In this document: positions 30,801-43,479 of the stretch, piece after piece
Numbering within the stretch: position 1 is the stretch's first letter
How the letters are laid out: every line of letters starts with the position of its first letter
Source of the DNA: Mucidula mucida
Taxonomy: Eukaryota > Basidiomycota > Agaricomycetes > Agaricales > Physalacriaceae
Length of the DNA: 64,000 bases
Direction: 5' to 3'
NCBI GenBank assembly: GCA_015501055.1
Contig: JADNYV010000127.1
Location: forward strand, 43,051 to 107,050
Made by a program: the position numbers and the translations under genes
The notes under the pieces: generated by a model
The model's database searches: none
What the model was told of the DNA's origin: nothing
The model's input: the letters and a program-made list of their open reading frames with translations, nothing else

Positions 30801-32896
30801 ATTGCGGGTTCGCACGGGAGTTTCTACTGGCAGTTCGGAAACATAGGTTCGAGGGCTCTCCTCAATCGGCGGCACCTTGGGGGTAGTAAGTGAGTTGCGA
30901 TGTGATGCTCTTTTCTCGGGAGGTACGCGGTAGGACGAGGATATGGTCTCTGTAGCTATACTAGAGATTGAAGTCACAGACATTCGATTTAAATTGATGG
31001 GAGGCTGCTGCGGCTCGCTAGCGACAGCGAAGATATCGTTGTCGAACTGTTGCGCAGCAGTCGGGGATGGTCCAGGTGAAAGGTGATCTTCATCGTCCTT
31101 GAGATAGGGAACCTCAATACTAGACAAGACGTCGTGCTCCAGCAAGCCAAGCATCTGTATCTCATGCATCTTCGCCCGTGCCACAAACCTAATAAAACTG
31201 ATCAATAAACGCATTTTGGCAATCAGCAAATACGAACGAACCTAGCTTCACGAAAAGGAAGATCCTGATATATAAAGTCAGCAATTTGAAGACAACAACA
31301 ACCAAACTTCACACCATCTGTTTATCCCAAAATGACACCGATATCCAGAATGGCTCCCACCAAAATGTGACCTTCTCCCGCTCATCGTCCGACTCCTTCT
31401 CTCCCTCCTTCTTCCTTCTCTCCCACCCCAAAGCGGATCCATATCGCGCGAACCAGCGTCATTCACCTTCTCGTCCGGGGGTAAACCCTGGAAACTAAAG
31501 ATGGGACTCTGGTGTAACGGCGGCTGCTCCAGACAAATGAGATCCAGGCCAAACCCCTGGTCTAACATTCGTGTGGTCGTCAACCTCAACAGCTGCTTAT
31601 TCACGCGAAAGTATCCAGTGCCTGGTGTGATGAGCATCGTGACGCTACCTGTGAGCTGGAGGGAGCGGTCGATGTAGTGCGTCTCGGTGGGGTTCAAGCC
31701 GAGGTTGAGCGCTTCCATATGGGACCGTCGTGTGCGTATGACAGGCGCCCGACGAGGCGGACTTGTTCGGTGGAGCCGTGGAGATGGTAGTGGTGGGTGA
31801 GGAGGATGTCGCGCTGGAAATCCCAGAAGGAGTTTTTGAGGCTGACGAGCGTGGGTTTCCATTCGTAGATCACCTCTAGGTCGGTGATGACTTTGTAAAA
31901 GTCTTTATACCATTGACCGCGTTCGTCGCGCTGCAGTGGGCCAGCGGCGTAGTCAATTTCGGATTCATCGTAGAAGACACGAGAGATGAGCATGATGGTG
32001 ACAGTGTGGTTCGTGCCTGCCTCTTTCCATTTGGCGAACAGGGCGGGGAGGAAGGAGTGCACGATCTTTTCGTTATAGCGTTCGCCATCGCCTGCGAATT
32101 CCCATAGTTCGCGACAGACTTGAATGAAGATAGTGACTTTGGCGGAGAGGGAACGATAGATCGCTTTGGTTCTCGAGGTCATACATGCCGCTGGAACCTA
32201 AACTCCATATTAGCTGCGTTCATACTCGAAAATGTTTCATCCACCTTTCGTCCACCAATGTAGATATGTTGTATTTTAGCGGCAATACTCCCTATAAAGT
32301 TGACCTCTTGATCGGTGTAAACGCACTGGCCAACGAGATGTTCCCCTAATCGCCACATATCATTCCTCCCAAGATACTGGTCCTGAAATACGAGCTCAAC
32401 ATAGTCGGCGCAGTGTTGTCCTTGGTCTACCTACTAAACATGAAAAGTGGTTTGAAAAAGATAAACGCGAGCTTACTTTCGTCAACGTCACCTCTGCATT
32501 ATTCCTGAACCCGAACCTCTCAGCGACAGACTGGGGGATAGAAATCTGCAATTCATCAAAAGTCAAGATCGAGTAGCAGCGCGATCGGGCGTACTTGCAG
32601 CTGAGGTTTGGGAGGATCATTCTTCTGGACAATAAGAAAAAGTCCTTGGTCCCATTACCCGTAATGCTAAGCATATCACCCTCCGCGACGCCAGGCCAAA
32701 TTGCCTGGTTGAAGGTAACTGCATTGCCCAGGTCCTTGGAATCGTGTACCCATAGATTGAGGCAAGTCGTCGCTCCGACCGAGAGGGGAGGAGCATTAGC
32801 TGGAGCCGGGGGAACAGCGCGAAAGATGGATTGAGCTGTGCCCGACCGCTTGCGTGCGAATGGCGGCTGTTGGGATTCTGCACGAGAGGTGCTCAT
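27884..32896 (-). CDS. IML1: Iml1/DEPDC5, GATOR1 (SEACIT) subunit
   Basis: Vacuolar-membrane-associated Iml1, the DEPDC5 orthologue, which with Npr2 and Npr3 restrains TORC1 through Gtr GTPases (family knowledge). I read nine exons: 32896-32477, 32430-32245, 32197-31315, 31264-31242, 31188-29539, 29491-28886, 28840-28630 and 28582-27884, with the third interrupted by indels; introns are 45-53 nt, one with donor GTTCGT. Landmarks in order: LGEHLVGQCVYTDQEVNFIG; IFIQVCRELWEFAGDGERY; TETHYIDRSLQLTGS with MLITPGTGYFRV; VTFWWEPFWISVSFWDKQM; MHEIQMLGLLEHDVLSSIEV; a Ser-rich linker; the DEP domain (FTGFDFVSWLVREF; HHSFLDG-HYFYRL); and the C-terminal domain FHFELQWIGTTGRYIEDQLR. Two one-base breaks, near 31716 (IL-EALNLG) and in 31421-31430, are needed in this essential-type gene and look like sequence errors. 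Confidence 0.93.
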
Positions 32897-33384
32897 TTAA
32901 TGTATCTTCAACATGGGTCAACGCCTGTCCTACATTCAGGGTAAATTCGTATATTCGTCTTGACGAAAGACTTCACCGGCGTTTTTATATTCACGCTTGA
33001 ACTTGAGCTTGAAATGACAAGTAGCCCTGATCGCGACGGAAGGAGGAGAGCAAGTCCCAAAAAGGAAATGATTCTCATTTACTACTGCCCTACCATACCT
33101 ACTTGAGTATCTACTTAGCACCTAGCATTGAGAGTCATAGTATAAGCACCATACACATTACCCATACAAGTCTGATTGTCATGTAGTTCGTACTCGAGCC
33201 AATTCCTCTACAAAAATGTAATCATTGTTCGTTTCCTTACACTCAGGTACCTCTCTGTATAGTAAACTCCTAGTATTTCCTCCACAATGTTGTTACAGTC
33301 GTGAATTGATCTGTTCACTACAACTTACACATTACACAGCATTTACTGCTACACACTCATACATATCTCAAACTCCCTACGACC
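32897..33384. other. Intergenic stretch
   Basis: About 490 bases between the start of Iml1 and the stop of the next minus-strand gene; presumably the Iml1 promoter. No clear TATA box and no gene. Confidence 0.45.
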
Positions 33385-34547
33385 TCAAAATTCCGGTGCA
33401 CCCTGATACGTCGTAGGCGGTGGCGAAGCAACATACGCCGGAGGATTCCACTGACCACCCTGCTCATCCTGGAACGCTCCCCCCGCAAGAGGGTATGTCG
33501 ACGGATCATTCGGGTCCTGCCAACAAACTCAGACCAAACCATACTTAGCAGGTGAACAAAAAATCAGACTCACATAAACCCTAGTAGCCGCACTAAACGG
33601 CGTATAATCGAACCAGTGAATAAAGGCGGAGTGTCCCCTGTCCACGGGCCCACGTCCATCATCGGCTCAGATTCTTTACTGGCATCCGCCTTCCTCCTCT
33701 TCTTGAGCAAATAGAATACGACTATGGCTCCCGCGCCAATGAGCGCCAGCCGCCAACGACGGCACCTGCTATAGCGCCAGCGTCAGCGGAGCCACCTTTA
33801 CTTGACGGGGCAGATGACGAAGGGGTACTTGCGGGTGCCGTGAATGCGCCACTCGATGTAGGCTGGCTGCTCCCTGTTGCTTCTGGACCTACACAAACGA
33901 ACCATCATTATCATTTTGAGTGTTAATTACAAGAGAAGTATACACACCCTGAGCATGCATGGCAGCATCTCCATCCACGGTCCCATTGACAAGTGGGAGG
34001 TACGCATAATACGGCACAGCGGTACCCGCAGGTATTTCTCCAGGGAAGGTACTATACTCCGTGGTGCAATTTTCACTCCAAATGGGAAAGCTACCAGGAT
34101 CCCGTTAACGAGCTCCAATATAACAGCAAACAAAACATACGGATATATGTTGCCGCTTTGACATGCCGCACACGCAGCGAGCAAAGTATAGTAGACAGTA
34201 TTGCAAGCACAGCTCGTGGCCGCTGTTGGGTTCAAACCGGAATAATAGCTACCGACAGGAAGGGGTTGGATAAAGAAGCCTAGTCCAGAAACACGTCAAA
34301 CCAATTATACGACGATCTTGACCTGAGAATGCTTACTCTTTTCACACTGAGTCCCGAGCGCCTCGCCGATCTGGCAAGGGTTTTGCCCCAGAGAGTTGAA
34401 GGTCTACGCCTATCTCGTCAGCCGCAGATGTAAGTCCGAGAAAGAGATACACACCCAGGAGAAGCCCGGATTCGAGCAGACGGCATGAGACACATCTTGC
34501 GCCAATGCAGCTACACCGAAACACGCGATAACCAACAAGAAAGACAT
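33385..34547 (-). CDS. Secreted-domain single-pass membrane protein (basidiomycete family)
   Basis: Type I membrane protein of a family common in Agaricomycetes, function unknown. Signal peptide MSFLLVIACFGVAALAQ; a Cys-rich ectodomain with FNSLGQNPCQIGEALGTQC, AATSCACNTVYYTLLAAC and FPIWSENCTTEYSTFPGEIP; then TAVPYYAYL, a Ser/Thr linker (TPSSSAPSSKGG), a glycine-rich membrane segment (AGAIAGAVVGG) followed by KKRRK, and a Pro-rich tail ending PPTTYQGAPEF. Five or six short introns, all GT-AG and frame-consistent. Two single-base deletions are needed: in GGC-CTGGCGCTC at 33748-33753 and at the GGGCCC of 33646-33651; without them the membrane segment is lost. Both sit in short C/G runs and look like assembly errors. 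Confidence 0.8.
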
Positions 34548-34927
34548 GGCACGCACACGAGAAGATAGGCTACTCGCGACTCGGTATGCGCGTTTTATAC
34601 AGATCACCGAGTATCGATTGTGGGCGCTTTGCTGTCCACTGCAGCAGTGTCGCAAAGCGATGAGTCGAGAAAGAAACCGATGTCTTCCTATACACCGTTC
34701 GAGATTTTGAGACAATCTTCCACGGAAGCAATTTCTCCGCCAAGTCCAGGCATCCATGAAAAAGCGGAAGAAACATCAAAGGCAGAGAGGAATCCATTCT
34801 AGAGACCTATCTGGCACAATGTCAATAACTGCAACACACCTTAAAGTCACATTGGCCGAGTTCCCCCAGAGGGTACATGACATTGCAATACGATAGCATT
34901 TCGGCATAAAACAACAAAAACAAACGG
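34548..34927. other. Intergenic stretch
   Basis: About 380 bases: promoter of the 34.5 kb membrane protein gene and 3' region of the transcription factor gene. Nothing else recognised. Confidence 0.45.
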
Positions 34928-37879
34928 TTAATGGTACGCCGGCGTCCCAAAGAAATTATCGATATCCAAAGGATGCTGCTCGTATGATCCAGACCAGGGG
35001 TTTGCCCCAACCTGAATGAACGACGACAGGTCAAACCCATCAATGTTCAGATCAGGATTGATACTCGGCATGTTGATATTCGGATTCTGCAGGTGCGCCT
35101 CCTCAACGTTACCCTGCCACGCACCGACATCTACATGTCCCGAGCCCGTATTTAGATAATGCATGAACGATCGTCGCTCCAGCCAGGTGAGGTCGAACCC
35201 GTTCCATCGCCGACGGCAGATCCAACCCCGTTCCAGGAAGATCCAAGTGGGGTATATCCTGCCCGCCAACGATAGAAGACGGCGCAGCGACCGGATCAGG
35301 CGAACGCTCGGGCGCTTGTATACGAATGAGCGTCGTAGATGCGCCCAACAAATGCTCCGGCTGCCCTGTAGACGATTCCGACAACCGACGAGGCATGGTC
35401 CGCGGAACGGCCAGAAAGGTGCTTTTCGGACCCGGCGCGTTGGACGCTTTCCATCCGTCCATTACGGATTTGGCTTTCTGTGCCAGTCGTGCCATTCGGT
35501 CGCGAGCGAGTTCTGCCATGGGACCTTCCGCACGGTGAAGAGTTCTAAGGCACCCTGCATGGACTCGTACGCCTGGGGAGAAAGCGGGTGGAAAGGCGCC
35601 ACGATAACTAGGACAGCTTGACAGACGGCGGCGCTGAATGTATGGAAGAAGAAGTACCACATCCGCACAGTGAGGACTGAATTGAATGATTAGTGGCGCA
35701 TTGCCTGTAGTTATATAGGACCTACCTGGATAAAGCGAGAACATTCCACGCGTTATGTTGATCATCGCCCTTGCAGCCTACAAATTGATTAGCCCAATAA
35801 TCGAGAAGTCCGTAACCCGACGTACCACAGTCAAATTAGTGACACTGGAGGCATACTTGGCTTTTAAAGGATCGCTAGAATCCATAGTAAGCGCGCGACA
35901 GAATGGACCCCGATGAAGATGCAGCAACGTGAGATAAATCATGTTGCACAGCGAATGTATCTGCGCATCGCGTCTCATATTCTCCGGGCTCCCTAAACCC
36001 ACTGCCCCCGGACGAAGCTCCTTCACCGGATTTTGTACGCTTTCACAAACCATCCATTTTGGCAGCGCTGAATAATAATCGTTGATTTCCTTATCAAGCT
36101 CCATTATAGTCGTGTAGGTGGGGTGTTTGCAGCAAAGGCGCGATCCGCGATGTTGCCTAGAATAGCGGTAAAGCGGAACTTGTACGTATGAACTTTTTGT
36201 GTGAGAAGGAGATGTCATCTTCCGCCGAATCAGAGGGCAGAGGCGTATCGCACGTCTGGGGCATTTCACAATCGTCTATCGATGGGGTTGAAGGGCGACA
36301 GAAAGAAGAAAGGACATACGATGATCATCGCTCATAGCGTATGGACGTCCAAATGTCAAGGATTGCTTTGAGACCATGTAAGCCTCTTTGAGCGGGAACG
36401 AAGCACTAAACGCACCACTCGATCATAGTAATGTGTTTCCCAAAACACTCGCCGCCGTTCCTCCAACTCCGGTTCGGGAGATTCCACCTCGAGCCATCGC
36501 GATGGCACCTTGGGCTTGTAGCGCGCGCATTGCCATTCCAAGTAGCTGCCAGCAGGCTCGCCGTCACCTTTACCCGCGTACTCAAGTGGTACGTTACCAA
36601 TAGGTGGAGGGACTGCACTGCGGGTATAGTATCAATCCGGAGTGTTCCTTCTCGCTGCGCTTGGGACGAAAGCCATTGAACCGCCAATGAATGGAGATGT
36701 GAGGCGCGATCCTTGGCTATCTGCATAGGAAGCGAGAGGTCGAAGAACGCGCCCATCGAAAGCACGATGTAGAACAAGGACATGACTCCATGGGACACGG
36801 TTTTATGCCGAGAAAAGTAGATACTGGCGAGATGCTCGTTGAAGAATATATCTCTAGGAATAACCTCGTACCTGGCAAATACATCTGTCAGCGTAGGAGA
36901 GAAAAGTGGGAGAGCTCTCACATCCAAGAGGCATTTGTGAAGTACAGGTCCGCTAGTCGCACGGCTTCTTCGTAAGACGGTAAACCACCATTGAGATTAT
37001 GGGACCATACGTGAGCTGCTATCTTTTCAGCTTGGTTTCAGAAAGTGTGAGTTCGATCTCATACCGGAACCTGGACTGACGTCCTGAAGAGTGTGAATGG
37101 AAGATGAACCTAAGCGCAAAATTCAAGACGCACTTCTATACTTTCTTGATGCCGCTTCCCGGTCTTCCATATCGCTGGATTTAGATATGCTGCCGACCCG
37201 GATAAGCCGATGTATCTAGACCGGTTCTCCACGTCAATAGTGAGCGTCCCGAAGCCCAGCGCGACGTCGTCGACTTCCGTGTCAATGTCTCCAGGAGGGT
37301 CCACTTCAATTGACGGAGGTTCCCACTGGGGAGTTGGAGACGAACTCCGAGGGCGCTTATTCGGCGTAGCCGATCCGGATGGTTCGACTTTTAACGCCTT
37401 CGAATGCAACATCGGCGCTCCTGGTATGGGCACGCCAGCACTAGAGTGCAATGCTCAATAAACGCTAATCGGGCCAACAAAAATAGACTCGGCCTACTTT
37501 GTCAAGGCCATCTCTAGCTCCTGTATACGGTTGGCCATCGCTTTGTCTCGTGCGACAAACATAGCGACCTCTGTGGATCCTTCACCATTCCCTGTACCAC
37601 TGGATGACGATGACGGTAGCGATTGCTCCAACCGACGCAGGAATCCTCGTTTCCCCTTTTCCAGAGTTCCATTTGGGCACAGGTTTGCACAGCCTCGTCT
37701 TATGCAAGATGAGCAAGGAAATACACGGTCGCATCTAGCACAAGTCAGAGGCAAATGACAACAAATAGACCCGCATGGACATACTTTAGCTTGAGCCGGC
37801 GACACTCCGCGCAAGAAATCGTCTGCGACTTGCGATTCGATGTAGACGCGTCGGTGCCAGACTGATTAGCACTGGTCAT
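34928..37879 (-). CDS. Zn2Cys6 fungal-specific transcription factor
   Basis: Nuclear regulator with an N-terminal binuclear zinc cluster: TISCAECRRLKLK, intron of about 50 nt, then CDRVFPCSSCIRRGCANLCP. The spacing C-x2-C-x6-C-x5-C-x2-C-x8-C is as in basidiomycete members. A coiled-coil-like segment ARDKAMANRIQELEMALTK follows, then GFGTLTIDVENRSRYIGLSG, typical of the linker before the fungal_trans domain. That domain covers about 36900-35300 (DVFARYEVIPRDIFFNEHLA, SLFYIVLSMGAFFDLSLP, ALPKWMVCES, QIHSLCNMIYLTLLHLHRGP), with many short introns. The end reads WSGSYEQHPLDIDNFFGTP. Target genes cannot be told; it is not in an obvious cluster. The start is the ATG at 37879, 19 codons before the first cluster Cys. 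Confidence 0.85.
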
Positions 37880-38279
37880 CGAGTGTATAATTTGGGATCC
37901 CTGTGAGGCGTCACCCGATATAGCTGGCGACTCCGAGGTGCAGACGGAACTTACCGTTTACGTGTCAAATCACATACGCTGCCAAGTTGACGGTGTCGTG
38001 GTCAGTAGGCGGTCAGGGCGATATCTCCAGGTGCGCGCCAGCTTGAAATATGGCGTGTCCGCAAGTAAGGTGACCTCCGGCTAGTCGTCTATGGGCGCAG
38101 TAGGCTGAAACGCTCGCCGTATAGCGTAAGAATCCGCTACAAGTCCCCCCTTAAACTGCCAACTGAGCCTTGTAAAGTACCAGTACGCAGTCTATTTTTT
38201 ACCCCTCTGCACGCTGCTTGTGAGTCATTCCAGCTCATCTCTGATATTGGTGATATCGGTTATTCCTCCGTTCCAGATG
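37880..38279. other. Promoter region of the Zn2Cys6 gene
   Basis: About 400 bases, no gene recognised. Confidence 0.4.
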
Positions 38280-38705
38280 CAGAAAACGCGTGTAAAAACA
38301 CCGAAAAAACGCGACGAAGAAACGGTCGGTCGGTATGCAAAAGGCGGGGAATCAAGCAAGAGAACGAGGCTCACTGACGAGCATTTTGGTTGCGGTGGAT
38401 CCTGGGCGTGAGAACCTGTTATTCATGCCGCCAACCACGTGCCAGGGCTTGGCCCTCGCTTCGGTCCGATATTCTGGGCCAATTTCGTTACTCACCTCCT
38501 CAACTGATTCGACATCGCGTGTACTGGTTTGACTTAATGCCGTCGGAGGTGCTGCGCAGGCCTATTTGTGGCTGTAGACGCGTCCTATTGATGTACCGAG
38601 CGGATATTGAACATGTTCTTTGGGCGGAACGCGCGCTGAAATTACTGGTATCTATATTTGAACACCTTGAAACTCGCCAAGGTAGAAGACATCTTGAGAC
38701 ATGAG
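38280..38705 (+). pseudogene. Possible Fanzor-like (TnpB-related) nuclease remnant
   Basis: Broken plus-strand frames. One gives VKTPKKRDEETVGRYAKGG and then KRTRLTDEH; a shifted frame directly after gives SILVAVDPGRENLLFMP; a third gives GQFRYSPPQLIRHRVYW. The order (basic stretch, hydrophobic strand with DPG, then FRY-Q with basic residues) recalls the RuvC-I region of Fanzor proteins, in which the Asp of a V-x-DPG motif is catalytic. At least two frameshifts occur and the rest of the protein is absent. This is pattern resemblance only; chance is not excluded. Confidence 0.25.
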
Positions 38706-39588
38706 AGACTTAGTGGGATGGAACACGTTGGATAACGAGACGTGTCCTAAACCTCAAGATAGAGCACACAGCTGTAGCCATAAGCGCACACGAACGCGAA
38801 AGATCATCCCTAGGGATTTATAGACGTGAATCCTACGCATAATCATTGAAGCTTTGAATCGCCTCCTTATTTCTCTCTCCGTTGTCTCTTCGAAAATAGA
38901 GAGCGCCACATTCGAACTTGATCATTATTACCTGTATGTGCGGCGTTAAATCCGGTTGTTATCTTCAAGCTGACGCGGGCCAAGAATGCGTCCGACGCTG
39001 GGCTATTGCTAACGGAGTTACGAATGACGAGCACTTGGCATTGGCACTGACAAGCTCTTCTCGTTATCTCGTCCAACGCGGGACTCCGAGAACGATGCGT
39101 CCGATAGTAGACGCGGTGTACTATTTACTTCCTGCTACCCCAATGCCGTGATAAGAGTATAACATCTTGCATGAACGTCCTCCATGCTCATGTCGGAGGA
39201 GATACTGTTTAGACTGGGCACCTGCTCGTGCATGAATGCAATCGGGCTAAAACTTGGTGACAAGTTTGTGAGGTTGAAATATCCTCGCAACAACTCATGT
39301 TGAGCGTTCCAAGTTCTTCTGAATTCCCTTCTACTAATAATACTGCTACAAATAATGTTGCAAAATATTCCCGCCTGTAAGTAATGTCAGTGTATAACGA
39401 TAAAAGAGTGAGTTTGTGTCGTAATAAGATAATAGATAGGTCATAAACGACTCGGCGTGGCGATGCGCAAATGGGAGCGAGAATGCGCATATACGGAGAA
39501 AGGTGGATTGTGAATGCGGCATGAGGATTACGGATGAGGACACGGCGCCGAGTCGGGTCATAAAACAAGGTCAAAGAGATACCAGCCT
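38706..39588. other. Intergenic stretch
   Basis: About 880 bases; short frames at 38867-39151 and 39209-39560 show no family features. Confidence 0.45.
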
Positions 39589-41168
39589 CTAGGCAAAACC
39601 CCGATTTTTGAGAGCCCGAGCACGCGCTTGCTCCATAGACTCTCGAAGCATAGGACTCTCCCACGCCCGTTCGTCCTCCCCAAATCGTAGACTAGTACTC
39701 GGGGTCATTCCGATCCCAGAATCAGCCGACTTTTCCCGTGAGCGGGGAGCTATCGGTATGGGCGCAGAGCTCAAATCAAAGCGCGAAGAGCGCGGAGATG
39801 CAGACAATTGAGGAGAGGAGTACGAGGGAGGAAGGCCAGAGCCGCGGGGCTGCTTGGCGCGTCTGGGGGACGACGGACGACCATCGTCTTCTTCTTCCCA
39901 AACGTCTGTTCCGTCGTCGACTTCATCTTCAGGAGCTTCGCTCATGACGACCACCTCGCGACCCAGAGCTTTCTTGCCCTCTTCGATAAGAGCGGCTAGT
40001 TTGTCTCCGAGCCAATCCATCTGTCAGAATTCAGTCATAGGGTCGCTTGATTAAGCAGAACGCATACCTGGTCTTCCACGATATCGTCAGGTGAGTTGCC
40101 ACGATGCGAAGATGTGGACGGAGCCTGGTGATAAGAGGATGGAGGTGGAGGTGTGTACGCGGGGATGCGAGGTCGCGATTTACGAGGGGCTGCTGTGCGT
40201 CTGTTCAAAGAACCGACTGCATGTTGACGCGTTTTTCGACGGGGAGTCGGGGGTATGACGTTGATCGCCTTGGGAGCTTCCAGAGCAGGTCGAGACTCTG
40301 GTGCCCATTCGCCGGGATAGTAGGGTGGTGGCGCGATTTGTTCTTGAGGCGGTTCTTTGCCTCGGTCTCTCCACCTAAGGAGGTGTAAGCTCAGCGATAA
40401 GGAATCGACAATATACTCACATCCGGTAAACGGTGAGACCAACGGCGGTGCCGATAAGCGCTGCGCTGACCGCAGTAGATACGATAGAGCCAGCAAGTCC
40501 GCGTCGGCGTTTGGCAGGAGGAGGGAGTTCTACATGAATGAAAATAGAAAAACAAGGCATGAGAAAGAGGTAATGAAGAATGTGAATGTGCAATAGAGAT
40601 GGGGGCAAGGTGACGGCTGCTTCAAGATATAGGATGTACAACACGCCAAAGACATGCACAGACATGAAGGCAGGAGCAAAAGCCGCTCTCCCTTGATGCA
40701 TTGATGCCGCACGGAAAACACATGCACCGAAACAAGTAAAAATGGGTTTGACATGCTGACAACGCACCTTCTGTCATGGCTTGAATTTCGTCAGGCGTTA
40801 GGTGTGCGAGGTCGCGGTATTTAGCAGGCGTATCAAGATAACCGCTTGAGGAGGCTAGTGTTGTAGTTGACAGGCTGGGCTCCGGATAGGATGGCTCCCA
40901 GCCGCGTTTTCGCGTCAACGGTGCTGGTGCTGGGGAGGTGGATCGTGGGCGTTGCCGACGCGATAGCACTCGACCACTTCCGGTCGTTAATCGTTCCGCC
41001 TTTATAGCTCCATCGAAAGCAGATGTCTGAGACAGACTCGAAGTAGACGCCACAGATGAAGGAGACGGAGAAGAAGGAGAAAACGGATTTGCAAGACCTG
41101 GAACGGCAAGTTTAAAAGTAAAAGAAAACATGACGGTCGTGAACAAGAGGCTCTTTACCATTCGACAT
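39589..41168 (-). CDS. Hypothetical single-pass membrane protein
   Basis: About 370 residues. Exon 1 is MSN only (41168-41159), with a 55-nt intron and then GLANPFSPSSPSPSSVASTS. It continues with a Ser/Arg-rich region, KYRDLAHLTPDEIQAMTE, an intron of about 240 nt, ELPPPAKRRR and one membrane helix GLAGSIVSTAVSAALIGTAV. A Pro-rich segment follows (PPPYYPGEWAPESRP), then DWLGDKLAALIEEGKKALG, an acidic run and an end QARARALKNRGFA. Positive residues (KRRR) precede the helix. No enzyme motif. All introns are GT-AG and in frame. I do not recognise the family; an organelle or ER membrane adaptor is possible but unproven. Confidence 0.65.
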
Positions 41169-41780
41169 GAGGTGACTGTCAACTAAGGACAAATAATAAA
41201 TAATGCCAAATTACGGCACAGCCACGAATGAGGCACGCTGCTACTACGAGGGCGAAAGTCAACCGAAGCAATCACAGTATCGCGGGACAGGCAGGAGACG
41301 ACACCACGGGGTCTCACATTCATTGTGTAGCGATGCGGCCGTACATGGTTTCAAGACGGTAGTAACAACCACTTTGTCTGAACGCACTATTGATACAATG
41401 AGCGTCAAAATAAGGGGTTAGAAAAGTCGATGGTGAGTTTGAAGCTCAACAACTTGACTGGGCGCACATATCGTCGATTCTACAGTATAAGCTTGCGGAC
41501 GCAATTATCGCCATACCAAGATTGGGCGAAATCGTGGGGTTCGAGGTGCGGGGAAGGTTGAAAGATTCGATAGCATTGGGGGTTCCACCTTAAGCTGTTC
41601 CTCAATGAATCAGAACAGAAGTCTGTGCGTACTATCAAGATTCAACTTACTATCCGGGATTGGAGCACGCTCGGAGATTTCGGACAACAACACGCACTCG
41701 TGATGTCCGTGTCGGCAACCACGTGGCCAACCGGACCCTTGAACTCGAACCACAGCAACGGTGTCCATCTGTTTGAAGAT
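41169..41780. other. Intergenic stretch
   Basis: About 600 bases upstream of the 41 kb gene. Plus-strand frames (41203-41421, from 41625) are unrecognisable. Confidence 0.4.
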
Positions 41781-42460
41781 CCCTGGGTAGGTAATACAAA
41801 AAATCTACTCGGGCGTGAATAGAGGTGGATCTTGAAGGCTAAAAATCATCGGATACACCGGATGTTGTTAAAGACCTTCTATTCTCTTGAGTGAAGCCTT
41901 TGGTTGGGGGAGAAAGAGCTGCTCTTGCAGTAGCAAAGCGATACCGGTGCGACGAGGTCGAAAGGTAGGATTTACAAAACCCTGGTCACAGGTAGTCACG
42001 ATTTGCCGTCGTTGCCGAGGCGTGCGGAACCTTCGGTTGTCAAGCAGCAAGCATGCGATCTATACGTCTAGCGTCGGAGAATGAAGAACGGCATCGTGGG
42101 ACATCGCCCTCTGTCACGCTCCCGCTCCCTCTTTCACAATGACAACCCCAACATCCTATACCACCAGGGCAACGAGTCGAGGATCACCTATGAGCTTGAT
42201 AGCACACTCTCAAAAATTCTTGTAATTTATAGGGCTCAGTGCAGGCTGATATTGCTTGAACTACCTTGATTTGTGTGATTTTGAGTATTGTTTGAGGTAT
42301 TTCAGTGTAGCAAGCTCATTTTTCTGCGCCGAAAAAAAACCCACAGTCAATTCAATGCTAGAATTCAATATCCCGAAGGTTATAATGGGCAGAAAGTAGC
42401 GAGGAAGATGTGCAGACCCGATTTTGTAAAGCCTACCCGTTTTGTATTACCTACCCAGGG
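41781..42460. mobile_element. Non-autonomous DNA element with 21-base TIRs
   Basis: CCCTGGGTAGGTAATACAAA (plus one more A) at 41781-41801 is perfectly repeated inverted at 42440-42460. The 680-base interior has short frames only, with no transposase. Flanking AT on both sides may be a 2-base target duplication but is too short to be sure. Related subterminal CGGGTAGG motifs lie inside the right end. Confidence 0.72.
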
Positions 42461-43479
42461 ATAGTATGTACAAGAGGGACGCCCGATCCAGATCTCGAAC
42501 ACTGATGTAGCCACGCGAGAACCAGCCGACCATCAACCGAGCTTTGCCGTGCTGAAGCCGGGGCGTATCGGCATCCAAGAGCCGTGCAGCGTGGCAATGA
42601 AGAAACAGTTCACATGAGAGGAGAGGTTTGCACCATTGCGGGTGCTGAACTTGAATGTCAGGAAGACATGAATTTGCAGATAATGTGTTTAGTGTAATAT
42701 ATGTTCCCAAATGTAATCAGGTTGCCCCCGTCAAGTATGAAGGTGTAAGCGGGAGATAGTACTGTATTTGCTGAGTTGCAAGACTGTAAGAGATATGATG
42801 CTCAATGCAAGCACTTATAGCTCTTCATGCACTCATAGTCAACCGTCTCGCTGTCGCTAGCTCAAGCCTCGAGCGAGTCGCTGACAAACACACAGCTCTG
42901 CCGTTGAGGAGCCGTCCAAGGGTCCTTCCTAAAACTGGGGGGGGGGGTGTCGTGGGAATCGTGTTTGAGATCCGGATCGGGCGTCCCTCTTGCGTATGTA
43001 TCTTGCCATGCTATTTCTTCTTTCTCTCTGATTCTCTTTCACAATTATCTACCGTCCGTACGTCTCGTATTGAATTCCTTGAAGGTAAACGACTCGTTCA
43101 ATAGTATGCCGGACGTTACGGAAATCTCTTGGCTTCATGCATCGTACATGGTTGGGTCAGACCGCCGGCGGCAGTCTTGTGTTGACTTGTCCCTCACGCT
43201 TATATCGGGAGGGGATCACTGCGCAGTGTTACAAGCGTTTTGACTGAATTGTGTCCAGTATCGCTAATCTACGTAAGTTCACCTCCTCGATTTGTGCAGG
43301 AATTCTCATGCAAATACTATAGTCGTATCATCGCGTTCATCAGTCGCTGAGTAATCCACAACTAACATTCTCGCAATCCTTGGCTGCTCGTATAGTAGGG
43401 CAAAGGGAGTTGTTCCGAGGCGACTTCGAGTGAGACGAACGCCAAATTGCAACGCACGTGCTTACTATACTATGTGCAG
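42461..43479. other. Intergenic stretch
   Basis: About 1 kb with no recognised gene. A run of ten G at about 42941-42950 stands out and could be an assembly weak point. Confidence 0.4.

Noticed and set aside
42941..42950. Run of ten G as a possible G-quadruplex or regulatory site
   Set aside because: A single homopolymer in an otherwise empty region; more likely a sequence artefact.
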